A stretch of 64,000 nt of DNA, taken from Marinomonas sp. IMCC 4694. Lineage in GTDB: Bacteria; Pseudomonadota; Gammaproteobacteria; Pseudomonadales; Marinomonadaceae. The stretch lies in assembly GCF_008122525.1 (NCBI RefSeq), contig NZ_VSRV01000001.1:2604001-2668000 (forward strand), read 5' to 3'. Position numbers and translations under genes: made by a program. Position 1 is the first letter of the stretch. Every line of letters begins with the position of its first letter. This document shows positions 27,324 through 37,549 of this stretch, piece after piece. Below the pieces are notes generated by a model. That model worked only from the letters and a program-made list of their open reading frames with translations. It was not told the DNA's origin and did not search any database.

Positions 27324-28100
27324 CTAAAATACACTGGATATGAACGCTTTGCAGCGCTCAGATTTTGGCGCACCAAACACTTGCTCCGGCGTACCTTTTT
27401 CTTCAACAATGCCCTGATGCAGAAACACGACGTCACTGGATACTTCCCGAGCAAAATTCATCTCGTGTGTCACGATAAGCATAGTACGTCCCTCTTCCGC
27501 TAGGTTACGCATGACACCCAGCACTTCACCCACTAACTCAGGGTCCAGTGCCGACGTTGGCTCATCGAACAAGATTACTTGCGGGTCCATCGCCAACGTT
27601 CTGGCTATCGCAACACGCTGTTGCTGACCACCAGAAAGCTGATTGGGGTACATATCCTTTTTCTCGGCGATGCCCACCTTACGCAATAAATGCTCCGCGT
27701 ATTCAGCCACTTCGTGTTTTGGCCGCTTCAACACATGAAGCGGCCCTTCCATCACATTTTGCAGTATGGTCATATGCGGCCATAAATTAAAGCTCTGAAA
27801 AACAAAGCCAATTTGTTGACGCATTTGTGTCAGTTGCTTCATGTTACTAGCGACCAAATCAGACTCACTAGGAACCAAATCCAGTTTGTTGCCGTTAAAA
27901 ATAATATCGCCACGAGTGGGGTTTTCTAACAGATTAACACAGCGCAAAAAAGTACTCTTGCCCGAGCCACTGGAGCCAAGAATGGAAATAACGTCACCAT
28001 CGTATGCTTTAAGGGAAATCCCCTTCAACACTTCAACATCACCAAACGTTTTGTGAATATCAATCAGCTCTAACGCCGGGACTTTCGACATGTATTCCAC
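27324..28100 (-). CDS. aotP: Amino-acid ABC transporter ATP-binding protein (AotP/HisP-like)
   Basis: 258 aa, the ATPase of the transporter. Walker A is [13 protein letters not shown], the Q-loop is [16 protein letters not shown], the signature is [17 protein letters not shown], and Walker B is [14 protein letters not shown] followed by the switch His in [10 protein letters not shown]. The start may be the second Met ([12 protein letters not shown]). It is first of the structural genes downstream of argR, with a 139-bp spacer. Confidence 0.93.
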   Translation of the reverse strand: MEYMSKVPALELIDIHKTFGDVEVLKGISLKAYDGDVISILGSSGSGKSTFLRCVNLLENPTRGDIIFNGNKLDLVPSESDLVASNMKQLTQMRQQIGFVFQSFNLWPHMTILQNVMEGPLHVLKRPKHEVAEYAEHLLRKVGIAEKKDMYPNQLSGGQQQRVAIARTLAMDPQVILFDEPTSALDPELVGEVLGVMRNLAEEGRTMLIVTHEMNFAREVSSDVVFLHQGIVEEKGTPEQVFGAPKSERCKAFISSVF

Positions 28101-28239
28101 CTTAAAAATTGTATAAACGTATTATTTTGTAACATAAAAACACGGTCACTGGATAACAAAGCCGTCAGTTTGACTAAAAAGTCGTACTCTAAAAAAGAAT
28201 ACAAAAATCACGCCAACAACAAAACAGCTCTATTTTAAA

Positions 28240-29259
28240 TTACTTTTTCCAAAGTCGCCTCTTTTTCTTGTCCATGTGGACAGGCTCAACACTAGAACGC
28301 TTGATTTTATTTCGTTCCTCTCTCGGTGTCACACCAAAAAAGCCCTTGTAAGTTGTACTAAAATGCGGAGCAGAGCCAAAACCGCACTCACTTCCCACCT
28401 CGGCGATGGTTTTATCTGTTTGAATAATCAGCTGCTTGGCCCGCTCTAATCGTAATTCTAAATAATAACGAGAAGGCACAATGTCGAGATTACTTTTAAA
28501 TAATCGCTCCAAATGACGACGCGACACCCCCACATGATACGCAATATCGTCGGACGACAAAGGCTCCTGAATGTTCGCCTCCATCAGTTGCACCGCTTCC
28601 ACCAATTTGGGCTGACCTGTACCAATACGTGCTTGCAAAGGGATGCGCTGAGGATCTTCATGGGTACGAATGCGCTCACATACAAACTGCTCAGAAATAA
28701 TACTTGCCAACGTCATACCATGCTGCTTTCCGATTAAAAACAACATCATGTCCATCGCCGCCGTGCCGCCGCTGCAAGTATAGCGGTCTCGATCCACCTC
28801 AAAAAGGTGGTCTGACACAATCGTTTGTAGAAACTCATCGCGTAAATTGGACAAACTGCGCCAATGAATCGTCGCACGGTAACCATCCAACAGGCCGGCT
28901 TTGGCCAATAAATAACTGCCTGTGCACACACCTCCAAGACCGACCTGTCTTTTGGCTTGCTTTTTAAGCCAATTTTCTAAAGTAAGGCTTTCGTTTTTTA
29001 TAACCGGAGAAGCGCCACACACAAAAATGGCATCTAAATCACTGGGAGCGTCATTAGTGAGGTAGTCTGAACCCGTTGAAACCCCTGTACTTGAAGGAAT
29101 ATTTCTCTCTTCGTGACTGATAGTACAGAAAGAATAAAGTGCTTTTCCAGTCACCCAATTCGCCATGTGCAATGTCTCAATCGCAGAAGAAAAACCCAGC
29201 ATCGAATAATGTGGCAACAGCAAAAAACCGTATTTCAAAGGCTTTTTGCTGGCCTGCAT
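28240..29259 (-). CDS. argR: AraC/GlxA-type transcriptional regulator, ArgR-like
   Basis: About 339 aa from the ATG at 29259; an upstream in-frame ATG would add an unusual 31-residue leader. The N-terminal DJ-1/PfpI-like domain shows YGFLLLPHYSMLGFSSAIE, VCGASPVI and GLGGVCTGSYLLAKAGLLDG. The C-terminal AraC domain has SSDDIAYHVGVSRRHLERLF and IAEVGSECGFGSAPHFST. This architecture and the setting between the aot genes and gdhB match Pseudomonas ArgR, which activates arginine uptake, gdhB and the succinyltransferase pathway. Pseudomonas argR ends its aot operon; here it leads it. The name is inferred from context. Confidence 0.85.
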   Translation of the reverse strand: MQASKKPLKYGFLLLPHYSMLGFSSAIETLHMANWVTGKALYSFCTISHEERNIPSSTGVSTGSDYLTNDAPSDLDAIFVCGASPVIKNESLTLENWLKKQAKRQVGLGGVCTGSYLLAKAGLLDGYRATIHWRSLSNLRDEFLQTIVSDHLFEVDRDRYTCSGGTAAMDMMLFLIGKQHGMTLASIISEQFVCERIRTHEDPQRIPLQARIGTGQPKLVEAVQLMEANIQEPLSSDDIAYHVGVSRRHLERLFKSNLDIVPSRYYLELRLERAKQLIIQTDKTIAEVGSECGFGSAPHFSTTYKGFFGVTPREERNKIKRSSVEPVHMDKKKRRLWKK

Positions 29260-29412
29260 GATTTCTCTTGATGCGAATTCAGTCTTGTACAAAATATTAT
29301 CCTGCGAACTATAGACAAAAAAGAAGTTTATTTCGTTTAAAATGGATAACAAAGGTTTTTTTCTTATTGAGCAAGACTTTTTTAGCCCAATTAACCAGAC
29401 ATCACAACAACA

Positions 29413-29428
29413 TGTCGCAATTTGATAA
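29413..29428 (+). promoter_or_regulatory. Possible ArgR half-site between argR and gdhB
   Basis: TGTCGC, eight bases, then AA fits the TGTCGC-N8-AA half-site described for Pseudomonas ArgR. No convincing second half-site is seen at the expected spacing, so this is tentative. Confidence 0.35.
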
Positions 29429-29554
29429 CTTGACTGCTATCAAAGGAGTGATTTTTTCATAATAATCTTACTCAGAGTCCTAACCCAATACTTTCGTAAC
29501 ATTGCTTTTACTACTGATTTTATTAAGAACACCACTCACAAGGGATGAGTTCTA

Positions 29555-32500
29555 ATGACTGATTACAAAAAAAACGAATTAATTGAACGCATTGAAGTAG
29601 AAATCAACGACCACTTTACGGCGAACGAAGCGAATAACGTGATTCAATTGGCCCATCTTTACTTCCAGGACTCTCTCACGGAAGACCTTGTCAATGAATC
29701 CATTGAAAACCTTTATGGCACTATTGTCTGTTTGTGGGATTTTTTACAACAACGTCAGGCTAATCAACCAAAAATTCGGGTTTACAATCCAAATTATGAA
29801 GAACACAGCTGGCAGTCTACCCATACCGTTATCGAAATTCTAACCGATGATATGCCCTTTCTTGTGTCGTCGTTTAACATGGCTTTGGTTCGTCTTGGCC
29901 ATACGATCCACCTGACGGCTCACCCCGTTGTGACAGTAAATCGGAATAAAAAAGGCGAATTACAGAACATCGATGCTGCGTCAAAGAGTCATGAAGCCTT
30001 GATGCGTTTCGAAATTGATCGCTTATCTGACCTCAACTTGTTAGAAAAAATCAAAGAACAACTGTTAACCAGCCTTGCCGACGTAAAAAAAACCGTGGAA
30101 GACTGGCCAACAATGAAAGCAAAATTAAGCGACATTATTGGGGAATCCGAACAACTGGTTCACTTAAAAGACAGCGAACACCACCAAGAAACCTTGGATT
30201 TTTTACGCTGGGTCGCTAATGATCACTTTACCTTTATCGGTTTTCGCGCCTACAACTTAACGGTCGAGGGGAACGAGACTCACCTAAAATTAGTCGATGG
30301 CTCTGGTTTAGGCACGTTTCGCGACATCAATGACAAAAAGGTCAAGCGCGATATCGTTTTACAAGACAATCTCGCCAAGCTTGCCGTCGATAGCAGCAAT
30401 GTCTTGATTTTGACCAAATCAACCGCCGTGTCTACCGTTCATCGCCCTGTTCACCTTGATTACCTTGGCATTAAACGCTGCGACAAACATGGCAAAGTGA
30501 TCGGGGAATGGCGCTTCTTTGGTTTGTACTCGTCTACGGCTTACATTGCACGATTACAGGACATCCCATTATTACGTAAAAAACTCGACATTATTGTTGA
30601 ACGAGCCAATACGGATCCAAACAGCCACAAAGGTAAAAATTTAAAACACATTCTAAATAATTATCCTCGCGACGAAATGCTCCAAGCACCAGTAGACGAG
30701 CTGTTTGGCACAATTGAAAGTATTCTGGCGATTCAAGAGCGCCGCCAATTACGCGTCTTTTTGCGCAAAGACATTTATGGACGTTTTTTAAACGCTCTGG
30801 TCTACGTGCCGCGCGATCGTTATAACACCGAGTTGCGCATAAAAATGCAAGACATCTTGATGACAGCGTGCAACGGCACCAGCTCAGAATTCAATGTGCA
30901 ATTCTCTCAGCTGGTCCTAGCTCGTGTAAACTTCACCATTCAAATTGCCGACCCGAAACAAAGCCCAAGCATCGACGCCGAAGACATTCAGCGTAAAATG
31001 CAAGACGCCATGAATTCTTGGGAAGACAAGCTACTATTCGCCCTGCACAAAAGCCAAGGCGAAGAGAACGGTAACGTATTGTTTAATGATTATGTTGCCT
31101 ATTTGCCTGCGGCTTACCGTGAGGACTTTTCCCCCAATGCCGCGGTTTTAGACATTGAGCGCCTTAGCCAATTAACAGGTGAAGGAGACACGTCTACCCA
31201 TATTTATCGTCAAGTTGGTCAAGCTAAAAACAACTACTTCTTTAAGGTATATGGTGCTGGTACCACACTGATACTTTCGGATGTATTACCCATTCTTGAA
31301 TGTATGGGACTCCGTGTACTAGAAGCACGCCCTTATGAACTCGACCAAGATGACGATGGCACCGCCAACACTTGGGTTGTGGAATTTGCCATCAGCGTTG
31401 ATGCAGACATCAACCTTGAGAAAAACGCTCAACGCGAAGCCTTCCAAGACGCATTCAATCAGGTATTCCGTCGTCGTGTCGAAAACGATCGATTCAATGC
31501 GCTGGTATTAAGCGCCTCTTTGACCTGGCGCCAAGTCACCATGCTGCGCGCCTTGACCAAATATTTGATGCAGTTACAGCTGCCTTTTTCTTTGCCCTAC
31601 ATGCAGCAAACATTAGAAAAAAATGCCGGCATCGCACGCTTATTGGTGCAACTGTTTGAGCAACGTTTTGACCCAACTCAAGACACAAAACGTGACGAAA
31701 AGGTACAGAAAATGCTCGACAAGATCGATGCCGAACTTGATCAAGTCGCTAACTTAGACGAAGACCGTATTCTAAAGCATTACTTGTCTGTCATTCAGGC
31801 CATGTTGCGTACCAACTTCTATCAAACGGACGCTGAAGGCGAAGTAAAAGATTACGTTTCTTTCAAACTCGATCCATCGTTGATTCCTGCGGTGCCTTTA
31901 CCTAGGCTAAAATTTGAAATTTTCGTCTACGCACCTTGGGTCGAAGGTATACACATGCGCGGCGGCAAAGTCGCACGTGGTGGCCTTCGCTGGTCTGATC
32001 GTATGGAGGATTTCCGTACGGAAGTACTCGGCTTAGTAAAAGCACAAATGGTGAAAAACGCTGTCATTGTACCCTCTGGCGCTAAAGGCGGCTTTGTTGC
32101 CAAGCAACTGAAGAAAAACGCATCACGGGAGCAAGTGCAAGCCGAAGTCATTCATTGTTACACCACCTTTATCAGTGGCTTATTAGACATCACCGATAAC
32201 TTGGTGCAAAACGAAGTCGTGCCGCCTTTGTCCGTTCTACGCTATGACGAAGATGACCCTTACCTCGTGGTCGCCGCCGACAAAGGCACCGCAACCTTCT
32301 CCGATTTAGCCAATAGTATCTCAGAGAAATACGGATTCTGGTTAGGCGATGCCTTCGCTTCTGGCGGTTCAAATGGGTACGATCACAAAAAAATGGGCAT
32401 CACCGCACGCGGCGCCTGGGAATCGGTAAAACGTCAATTTAAAGAAATGGGCATTAATTGCCAGACCACAGACTTCACCACCGTGGGCATTGGCGACATG

Positions 32501-34372
32501 GCAGGCGATGTATTCGGCAATGGCATGTTGCTGTCCAAACACACACGTCTTGTGGCGGCGTTCAACCACATGCACATTTTTATCGACCCGACACCAGACG
32601 CCATGAGCTCTTTTGCTGAACGTGAGCGCATGTTCGCATTACCACGCTCGTCTTGGGAAGATTACAACAAAGAGCTGATCTCTAAAGGCGGCGGTATTTT
32701 CAATCGCTCAGCGAAATCCATTCCAATCAATGCCGACATACGCAAAGCGCTCGGCATTGAGGGCAATATCAAATCCATGCCGCCGATTGATTTGATCAAT
32801 GCGATCTTAAAAGCCCCTGTTGATCTGCTTTGGAATGGCGGTATCGGGACGTATGTGAAGTCTGAAAGTGAATCTCATGCTGATGCGGGTGACAGTGCCA
32901 ATAATGGATTGCGCGTAAATGGTAAAGAATTACGCTGTAAAATCGTCGGTGAAGGCGGCAACCTCGGGTTAACGCAATTGGGTCGTATCGAATTTGCTCA
33001 AAAAGGCGGCTTAATCAGTACCGACGCGATCGACAATTCAGCGGGTGTGGACAGCTCTGACCACGAAGTAAACATCAAAATCCTACTCAACCGTGTGGTG
33101 GAAGACGGGGATCTCACCGAAAAGCAACGAAACAACCTTCTTGCGGAAATGACCGACGAAGTTGGCAGTTTGGTGTTGCGTCATAACCAAGGCCAAAGCC
33201 ATGTGCTGTCTTTGATCAATGCTCAAGCCCCTCTTCGCTTGGCGGATCATTGGCGCTTAATCAAATCCTTGGTGAAAGAAGGCCGTTTAAACCGAGAGAT
33301 CGAATACTTACCCAGTGACGCTCAGATCAAAAAACGTCTGAACAAAGGCCAAGGCTTAACCCGGCCTGAAATTTCCGTCCTGTTGGCGTATTCTAAAATC
33401 AAACTGTCTGAGCAATTGGTGCTTGATGGAATCGGTGATGATGTTGATTTAACCACGCAAATTAATGCGTATTTTCCAACACAACTGACCAAACAGTTCG
33501 GTGGTCAAATGGCGTCGCATCCCCTGCTACAAGAAATCATAGCGGGTCATGTCACCAATAATCTAGGCAACCGAATGGGTTCTACTTTCAGCATTTACAT
33601 GCAGGAAGAAACTGGCGCGTCCGCATTGAATGTAGTGCGAGCTTACATGGCCGCGGAAGATATTTTTGGCATTTCTACCCTATGGAATGACATTAATGGC
33701 TTAGAGTTTACGGCCGACAATGCGGTATTGAACGGTTTATTAACCCGCATTCAAGGTTTAATCGAACGCGCCACGTTGTGGTTATTGCGCAATACGCGTG
33801 ACAGTTTATCGATTCAACGACTAAAAGACACCTACAAACCTGGCGTTGAAATTATCAAGGCCAACATGCAGGCTATTTTAACCGAATCGAGCCAGGCGCA
33901 TTTGGCCGACATCACCTCCGCTTTGGTTGAGAAAAATTTACCGATTGAAATTGCGGAGAAGCTGTCAGGACTGCATTATCTGTTTTATGGATTGGATATT
34001 ATTCGTGTCGCGGCCAACACTGAAACCGAAGTCTTAGACGTGGCGCAAACCTACTTTGCCCTTGAAATGGACCTTGAGTTGCATTGGCTGCGTCACAAAG
34101 TGGGCGACCTTACCGCAGATGATATGTGGCAACGCCGTGCAAAAGCGGGGCTAGGGGATGAGATCGACAACAGTTTACGAACCCTCACTCAAGAAGTGAT
34201 TCAGTCCAGTTCTGATATCAAAAAACGGGAGCAACGCTTGACCCATTGGCGTGAATCCAACACCGACAGCATCAACCATTACCATGCGACTTTTGGGGAA
34301 ATAAAAACCGAAAGTGAATTAACCTTGGCCATGGTCACTGTCGCTATTCGCGAGCTAAGAAATCTGATATAA
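29555..34372 (+). CDS. gdhB: NAD-specific glutamate dehydrogenase, large (180-kDa) type
   Basis: 1605 aa, the full length of the large bacterial NAD-GDH class. It deaminates glutamate to 2-oxoglutarate and ammonia, the last step of arginine breakdown. The N-terminal 700 residues hold ACT-like regulatory regions; the catalytic core lies about 770-1180, with RGGLRWSDRMEDFRTEVLGLVKAQ, the substrate Lys in VPSGAKGGFV and VGIGDMAGDVFGNGML; a helical C-terminal domain follows. It is divergent from argR and upstream of aruC. In Pseudomonas gdhB is activated by ArgR and arginine. Confidence 0.95.
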   Translation: MTDYKKNELIERIEVEINDHFTANEANNVIQLAHLYFQDSLTEDLVNESIENLYGTIVCLWDFLQQRQANQPKIRVYNPNYEEHSWQSTHTVIEILTDDMPFLVSSFNMALVRLGHTIHLTAHPVVTVNRNKKGELQNIDAASKSHEALMRFEIDRLSDLNLLEKIKEQLLTSLADVKKTVEDWPTMKAKLSDIIGESEQLVHLKDSEHHQETLDFLRWVANDHFTFIGFRAYNLTVEGNETHLKLVDGSGLGTFRDINDKKVKRDIVLQDNLAKLAVDSSNVLILTKSTAVSTVHRPVHLDYLGIKRCDKHGKVIGEWRFFGLYSSTAYIARLQDIPLLRKKLDIIVERANTDPNSHKGKNLKHILNNYPRDEMLQAPVDELFGTIESILAIQERRQLRVFLRKDIYGRFLNALVYVPRDRYNTELRIKMQDILMTACNGTSSEFNVQFSQLVLARVNFTIQIADPKQSPSIDAEDIQRKMQDAMNSWEDKLLFALHKSQGEENGNVLFNDYVAYLPAAYREDFSPNAAVLDIERLSQLTGEGDTSTHIYRQVGQAKNNYFFKVYGAGTTLILSDVLPILECMGLRVLEARPYELDQDDDGTANTWVVEFAISVDADINLEKNAQREAFQDAFNQVFRRRVENDRFNALVLSASLTWRQVTMLRALTKYLMQLQLPFSLPYMQQTLEKNAGIARLLVQLFEQRFDPTQDTKRDEKVQKMLDKIDAELDQVANLDEDRILKHYLSVIQAMLRTNFYQTDAEGEVKDYVSFKLDPSLIPAVPLPRLKFEIFVYAPWVEGIHMRGGKVARGGLRWSDRMEDFRTEVLGLVKAQMVKNAVIVPSGAKGGFVAKQLKKNASREQVQAEVIHCYTTFISGLLDITDNLVQNEVVPPLSVLRYDEDDPYLVVAADKGTATFSDLANSISEKYGFWLGDAFASGGSNGYDHKKMGITARGAWESVKRQFKEMGINCQTTDFTTVGIGDMAGDVFGNGMLLSKHTRLVAAFNHMHIFIDPTPDAMSSFAERERMFALPRSSWEDYNKELISKGGGIFNRSAKSIPINADIRKALGIEGNIKSMPPIDLINAILKAPVDLLWNGGIGTYVKSESESHADAGDSANNGLRVNGKELRCKIVGEGGNLGLTQLGRIEFAQKGGLISTDAIDNSAGVDSSDHEVNIKILLNRVVEDGDLTEKQRNNLLAEMTDEVGSLVLRHNQGQSHVLSLINAQAPLRLADHWRLIKSLVKEGRLNREIEYLPSDAQIKKRLNKGQGLTRPEISVLLAYSKIKLSEQLVLDGIGDDVDLTTQINAYFPTQLTKQFGGQMASHPLLQEIIAGHVTNNLGNRMGSTFSIYMQEETGASALNVVRAYMAAEDIFGISTLWNDINGLEFTADNAVLNGLLTRIQGLIERATLWLLRNTRDSLSIQRLKDTYKPGVEIIKANMQAILTESSQAHLADITSALVEKNLPIEIAEKLSGLHYLFYGLDIIRVAANTETEVLDVAQTYFALEMDLELHWLRHKVGDLTADDMWQRRAKAGLGDEIDNSLRTLTQEVIQSSSDIKKREQRLTHWRESNTDSINHYHATFGEIKTESELTLAMVTVAIRELRNLI

Positions 34373-34378
34373 ATCAAA

Positions 34379-34408
34379 AGGTGGTCGTTATTTCGACCAC
34401 CTATTTTT
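34379..34408 (+). terminator. Terminator/attenuator between gdhB and aruC
   Basis: AGGTGGTCG-TTATTT-CGACCACCT is followed by ATTTTT. It lies in the 54-bp gap, so aruC is expressed either by read-through or from its own signal. Confidence 0.75.
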
Positions 34409-34426
34409 AAGAGGTCTTTTTTTAAG

Positions 34427-35662
34427 ATGGATAAAAAAGTGACACAGCAAGTAACGAGAGCAACCTTCGACGAAGTGATGGTTCCTAACTATGCTCCTTC
34501 CGCTATTATTCCTGTTCGCGGTGAAGGCTCCCGCATATGGGACGCTGAGGGTAAAGAGTATGTTGATTTTGCCGGCGGTATTGCGGTAACGGCCTTGGGA
34601 CATTGCCACCCAACCTTGGTCAAGGTGATGTGTGTGCAAGCAGGGCAACTTTGGCATTTATCCAATGTTATGACCAACGAACCGGCTCTACGATTGGCCA
34701 AAAAGTTGACAGAAAAGACCTTCGCCGATCGAGTCTTCTTTGCCAACAGTGGCGCCGAAGCCAACGAAGCGGCATTTAAGCTTGCTCGTCGTTACGCGTT
34801 TGATCATTTTGGTCCTGAAAAGCACGAAATTATTGCCTTCAATAAATCGTTTCATGGTCGTACCTTGTTTACCGTCTCTGTTGGCGGGCAAGCCAAATAC
34901 AAAGAAGGTTTTGAGCCTACACCTGGCGGCATAAAACATTGTGATTACAACGACATAGAGCAATTAAAAGCAATTATAAGCGACAAAACCTGCGCGGTGG
35001 TGATGGAGCCGATTCAAGGCGAAGGTGGTATTATTCCCGCCGATCTCGACTTTGCTAGGCAAGTTCGAGCATTGTGCGATCAGTACAATGCTCTGTTAGT
35101 GTACGACGAAGTACAATCGGGTGTCGGTCGCTCTGGAACCTTGTTTGCCCATGAACAGCTTGGTGTTACACCCGATGTACTCACCACCGCTAAGTCACTC
35201 GGAAACGGTTTTCCAGTGGCTGCTATGTTAGCCACCGAAAACGCTGCAAAAAGCTTGGCATTTGGTACTCATGGTAGTACGTACGGTGGAAACCCTATGG
35301 CCTGTGCCATTGCTGAAGCGGTGATAGATATTGTTGACACGCCCGAAGTGCTAGGCGGTGTTGCACACCGTCACGACCTATTCGTAGCCGGTCTAAACGC
35401 GATTAATGACAAACATCATGTGTTTAAAGAGATACGTGGCATGGGGTTATTGATTGGCGCTGAAGTCATAGACGGTTTAGCCGGCAAAGCCGGTGATATT
35501 GTTAAAGCGGCGGCGACAGAGGGGTTATTTGTTCTCGTCGCAGGTCCTAATGTGCTGCGCTTGGCACCGTCTTTGATCATTACCGAACAAGACATCGCGG
35601 ATGGCCTCGCACGTCTTGAAAAGGCCATCGCCACCGTTGTGGCAAACAACCCTATCGTTTAA
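34427..35662 (+). CDS. aruC: Succinylornithine/acetylornithine aminotransferase
   Basis: A 411-aa class III PLP aminotransferase. Visible: [17 protein letters not shown] (phosphate binding), the [22 protein letters not shown] block typical of AstC/Arg[22 protein letters not shown], and the Schiff-base Lys in [11 protein letters not shown]. AstC/AruC acts on N-succinylornithine in arginine catabolism; ArgD does the reverse-type reaction in biosynthesis. The position behind gdhB in an ArgR-type locus favours the catabolic role, perhaps with dual use. Confidence 0.9.
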   Translation: MDKKVTQQVTRATFDEVMVPNYAPSAIIPVRGEGSRIWDAEGKEYVDFAGGIAVTALGHCHPTLVKVMCVQAGQLWHLSNVMTNEPALRLAKKLTEKTFADRVFFANSGAEANEAAFKLARRYAFDHFGPEKHEIIAFNKSFHGRTLFTVSVGGQAKYKEGFEPTPGGIKHCDYNDIEQLKAIISDKTCAVVMEPIQGEGGIIPADLDFARQVRALCDQYNALLVYDEVQSGVGRSGTLFAHEQLGVTPDVLTTAKSLGNGFPVAAMLATENAAKSLAFGTHGSTYGGNPMACAIAEAVIDIVDTPEVLGGVAHRHDLFVAGLNAINDKHHVFKEIRGMGLLIGAEVIDGLAGKAGDIVKAAATEGLFVLVAGPNVLRLAPSLIITEQDIADGLARLEKAIATVVANNPIV

Positions 35663-35684
35663 TTAAACGCAATGTGTTTAAAAA

Positions 35685-35709
35685 ATCGAGCTTAGGCTCG
35701 ATTTTTTTG
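35685..35709 (+). terminator. Terminator after aruC
   Basis: ATCGAGC-TTAG-GCTCGAT followed by TTTTTTT, a standard Rho-independent terminator. Confidence 0.88.
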
Positions 35710-35836
35710 TGCTTTTTTTTCGGTTTGCTTGAACGCGCATAGATTGTGATTATCAGGTGACTGGTTTAAGCTGCAATGGCTTATTATTTTTTGCTCCACT
35801 TTCTTCTTTCACCAACCGATAAAGAGAAACAACACT

Positions 35837-37105
35837 GTGTTTCAATCCTTCTTTCCTCATCCAAAATTATTTTTTCTCAGCTTTGCTTTCTGGTCACTGG
35901 CCTGCGTCGTAGGTTGGTACCTTGTCGCGCAAGATATCGGCGTCCATTTAAGCCTGGCTTCACTCTTCGGTGTCGACTTCCCAGCCGCGTTAATGGAAGG
36001 CGCCGATGAGGCCGCTCAAGCGGCTTTTCAAAGCGCTCAAAGCACCGCATTAAACGCCTGGCTTTACCAGTATATGGCCGTATGTTATCTGATTTTTGTG
36101 GGGGTATGGGTCGCTTACGGTGGTCAAAAATGGGCAAAATGGTCTGTCGTAGGCTCCGCATTGATCGTGTTTATCACTTGGTTCCAAGTACAAGTTAGTG
36201 TGATGCTGAACGAGTGGTATGGGACATTTTACGACCTGATTCAAAAAGCCTTAGCCGAGCCAAATAGCATTCTTTTGACTGACTATTACGCCCAGTTGTC
36301 TACCGTCGCCGTTATCATCATGGTCGCTATTACGGTATCGGTATTGAGTAACTTTTTCATCAGTCATTATGTCTTTCGCTGGCGCACCGCGATGACACGC
36401 TATTACACCTCTAAATGGGACCAAGTTCGCCATATTGAAGGGGCGTCGCAACGTATTCAAGAAGACACCATGCGCTTTGCCTCCATAGTCGAAGGGTTAG
36501 GCGTCAGCTTATTGCGTTCTGTGATGACACTCATTGCGTTTTTACCTATTTTGTGGGGGCTGTCTGGTTACGTAAAAGAGCTGCCTTTGATCGGCGAGGT
36601 GCCTCAAGCTTTGGTGTTTACGGCAATTATTTGGTCTATTTTCGGAACCGTTTTATTGGCTTTGGCAGGGATCAAATTACCCGGTCTGGAGTTTAACAAC
36701 CAACGTGTTGAAGCGGCCTATCGAAAAGAATTGGTCTATGGTGAAGACCACGTCGACAGAGCCACCCCGATTAGCCTCAATGAGCTGTTTGATAATGTAC
36801 GTAAAAACTACTTTCGCCTCTACGCTAACTACTTGTATTTTAACGTGGTTCGTTACGGCTACTTAAACGTAGGACAATTTGTCCCTTTAATTGTCTTGGC
36901 GCCATCCATTATTGCAGGTGCCTTCACATTAGGCGTTATGCAGCGCGTTTTGAACGCCTTTAACCAGGTTGAAAACTCTTTTCAATACTTAATCAACTCA
37001 TGGACCACCATTGTTGAGCTGCTGTCTATTTACAAACGTTTAAAAGCGTTTGAAGCCGTCATAGACAACTCGCCACTGGCGTCAATAGATCAAACAAACG
37101 TGTAA
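35837..37105 (+). CDS. sbmA: SbmA/BacA-like peptide transporter
   Basis: A 422-aa inner-membrane protein with about seven hydrophobic segments (LFFLSFAFWSLACVVGWYLVA, YMAVCYLIFVGVWVAY, VAVIIMVAITVSVLSNFFI). SbmA/BacA hallmarks are WRTAMTRYY, VRHIEGASQRIQEDTMRFA and GIKLPGLEFNNQRVEAAYRKELVYGED. There is no ATP-binding domain, as in proton-driven SbmA. It imports proline-rich peptides, bleomycin and similar compounds. The start is a GTG after AAAGAG. Its normal substrate here is unknown. Confidence 0.92.
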   Translation: MFQSFFPHPKLFFLSFAFWSLACVVGWYLVAQDIGVHLSLASLFGVDFPAALMEGADEAAQAAFQSAQSTALNAWLYQYMAVCYLIFVGVWVAYGGQKWAKWSVVGSALIVFITWFQVQVSVMLNEWYGTFYDLIQKALAEPNSILLTDYYAQLSTVAVIIMVAITVSVLSNFFISHYVFRWRTAMTRYYTSKWDQVRHIEGASQRIQEDTMRFASIVEGLGVSLLRSVMTLIAFLPILWGLSGYVKELPLIGEVPQALVFTAIIWSIFGTVLLALAGIKLPGLEFNNQRVEAAYRKELVYGEDHVDRATPISLNELFDNVRKNYFRLYANYLYFNVVRYGYLNVGQFVPLIVLAPSIIAGAFTLGVMQRVLNAFNQVENSFQYLINSWTTIVELLSIYKRLKAFEAVIDNSPLASIDQTNV

Positions 37106-37148
37106 CCTCTGACCTTAATAGCCACATACCCGCACACCCACAGACCAA

Positions 37149-37184
37149 AAAAGCCCCGTAAACACAGGTTCTACGGGGCTTTTC
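37149..37184. terminator. Terminator between sbmA and the small YjfB-like gene
   Basis: AAAAGCCCCGTA and TACGGGGCTTTT pair perfectly with T-runs on both outer sides, usable in both directions. Confidence 0.87.
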
Positions 37185-37207
37185 GTTATTCATAACACGG
37201 GGATTAT

Positions 37208-37417
37208 TTACACATTAATATTGATGTTTTGACCCAGATTGTCCGTGGTCGTGTGTGAACCACTGCTTGCCGCTGGGGTGACGTTTTGAGCTGCTTCAGC
37301 AAGCAGTTCTAAATTTTGGCGGCCTTGTTGTTCTTGAGCACTTTTCGCAAGGCTTGCGCTGTAAACTTCGCTGGCGTAATCCATCGCAGGACTACTCACA
37401 CCGTTAATGCTTGGCAT
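37208..37417 (-). CDS. Small YjfB-like putative motility protein
   Basis: 69 aa. Its N-terminal helix (SPAMDYASEVYSASLAKSAQEQQGR), Ala-rich middle and C-terminal NLGQNININV resemble the YjfB family (often annotated putative motility protein). GGAGG precedes the ATG. No flagellar genes are nearby, so the role is inferred only from the short pattern match. Confidence 0.55.
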   Translation of the reverse strand: MPSINGVSSPAMDYASEVYSASLAKSAQEQQGRQNLELLAEAAQNVTPAASSGSHTTTDNLGQNININV

Positions 37418-37549
37418 ATTTCCTCCTATGCGCTGTGAATAAAATACGGTTTAAGGTCAATCAGTATAGCGTGCTATTGATCAATTTACGACCATATTTG
37501 TATAACACGCTTTCGAGTAATGAGCTCTTTTAATGACAGATAAAAAGTA

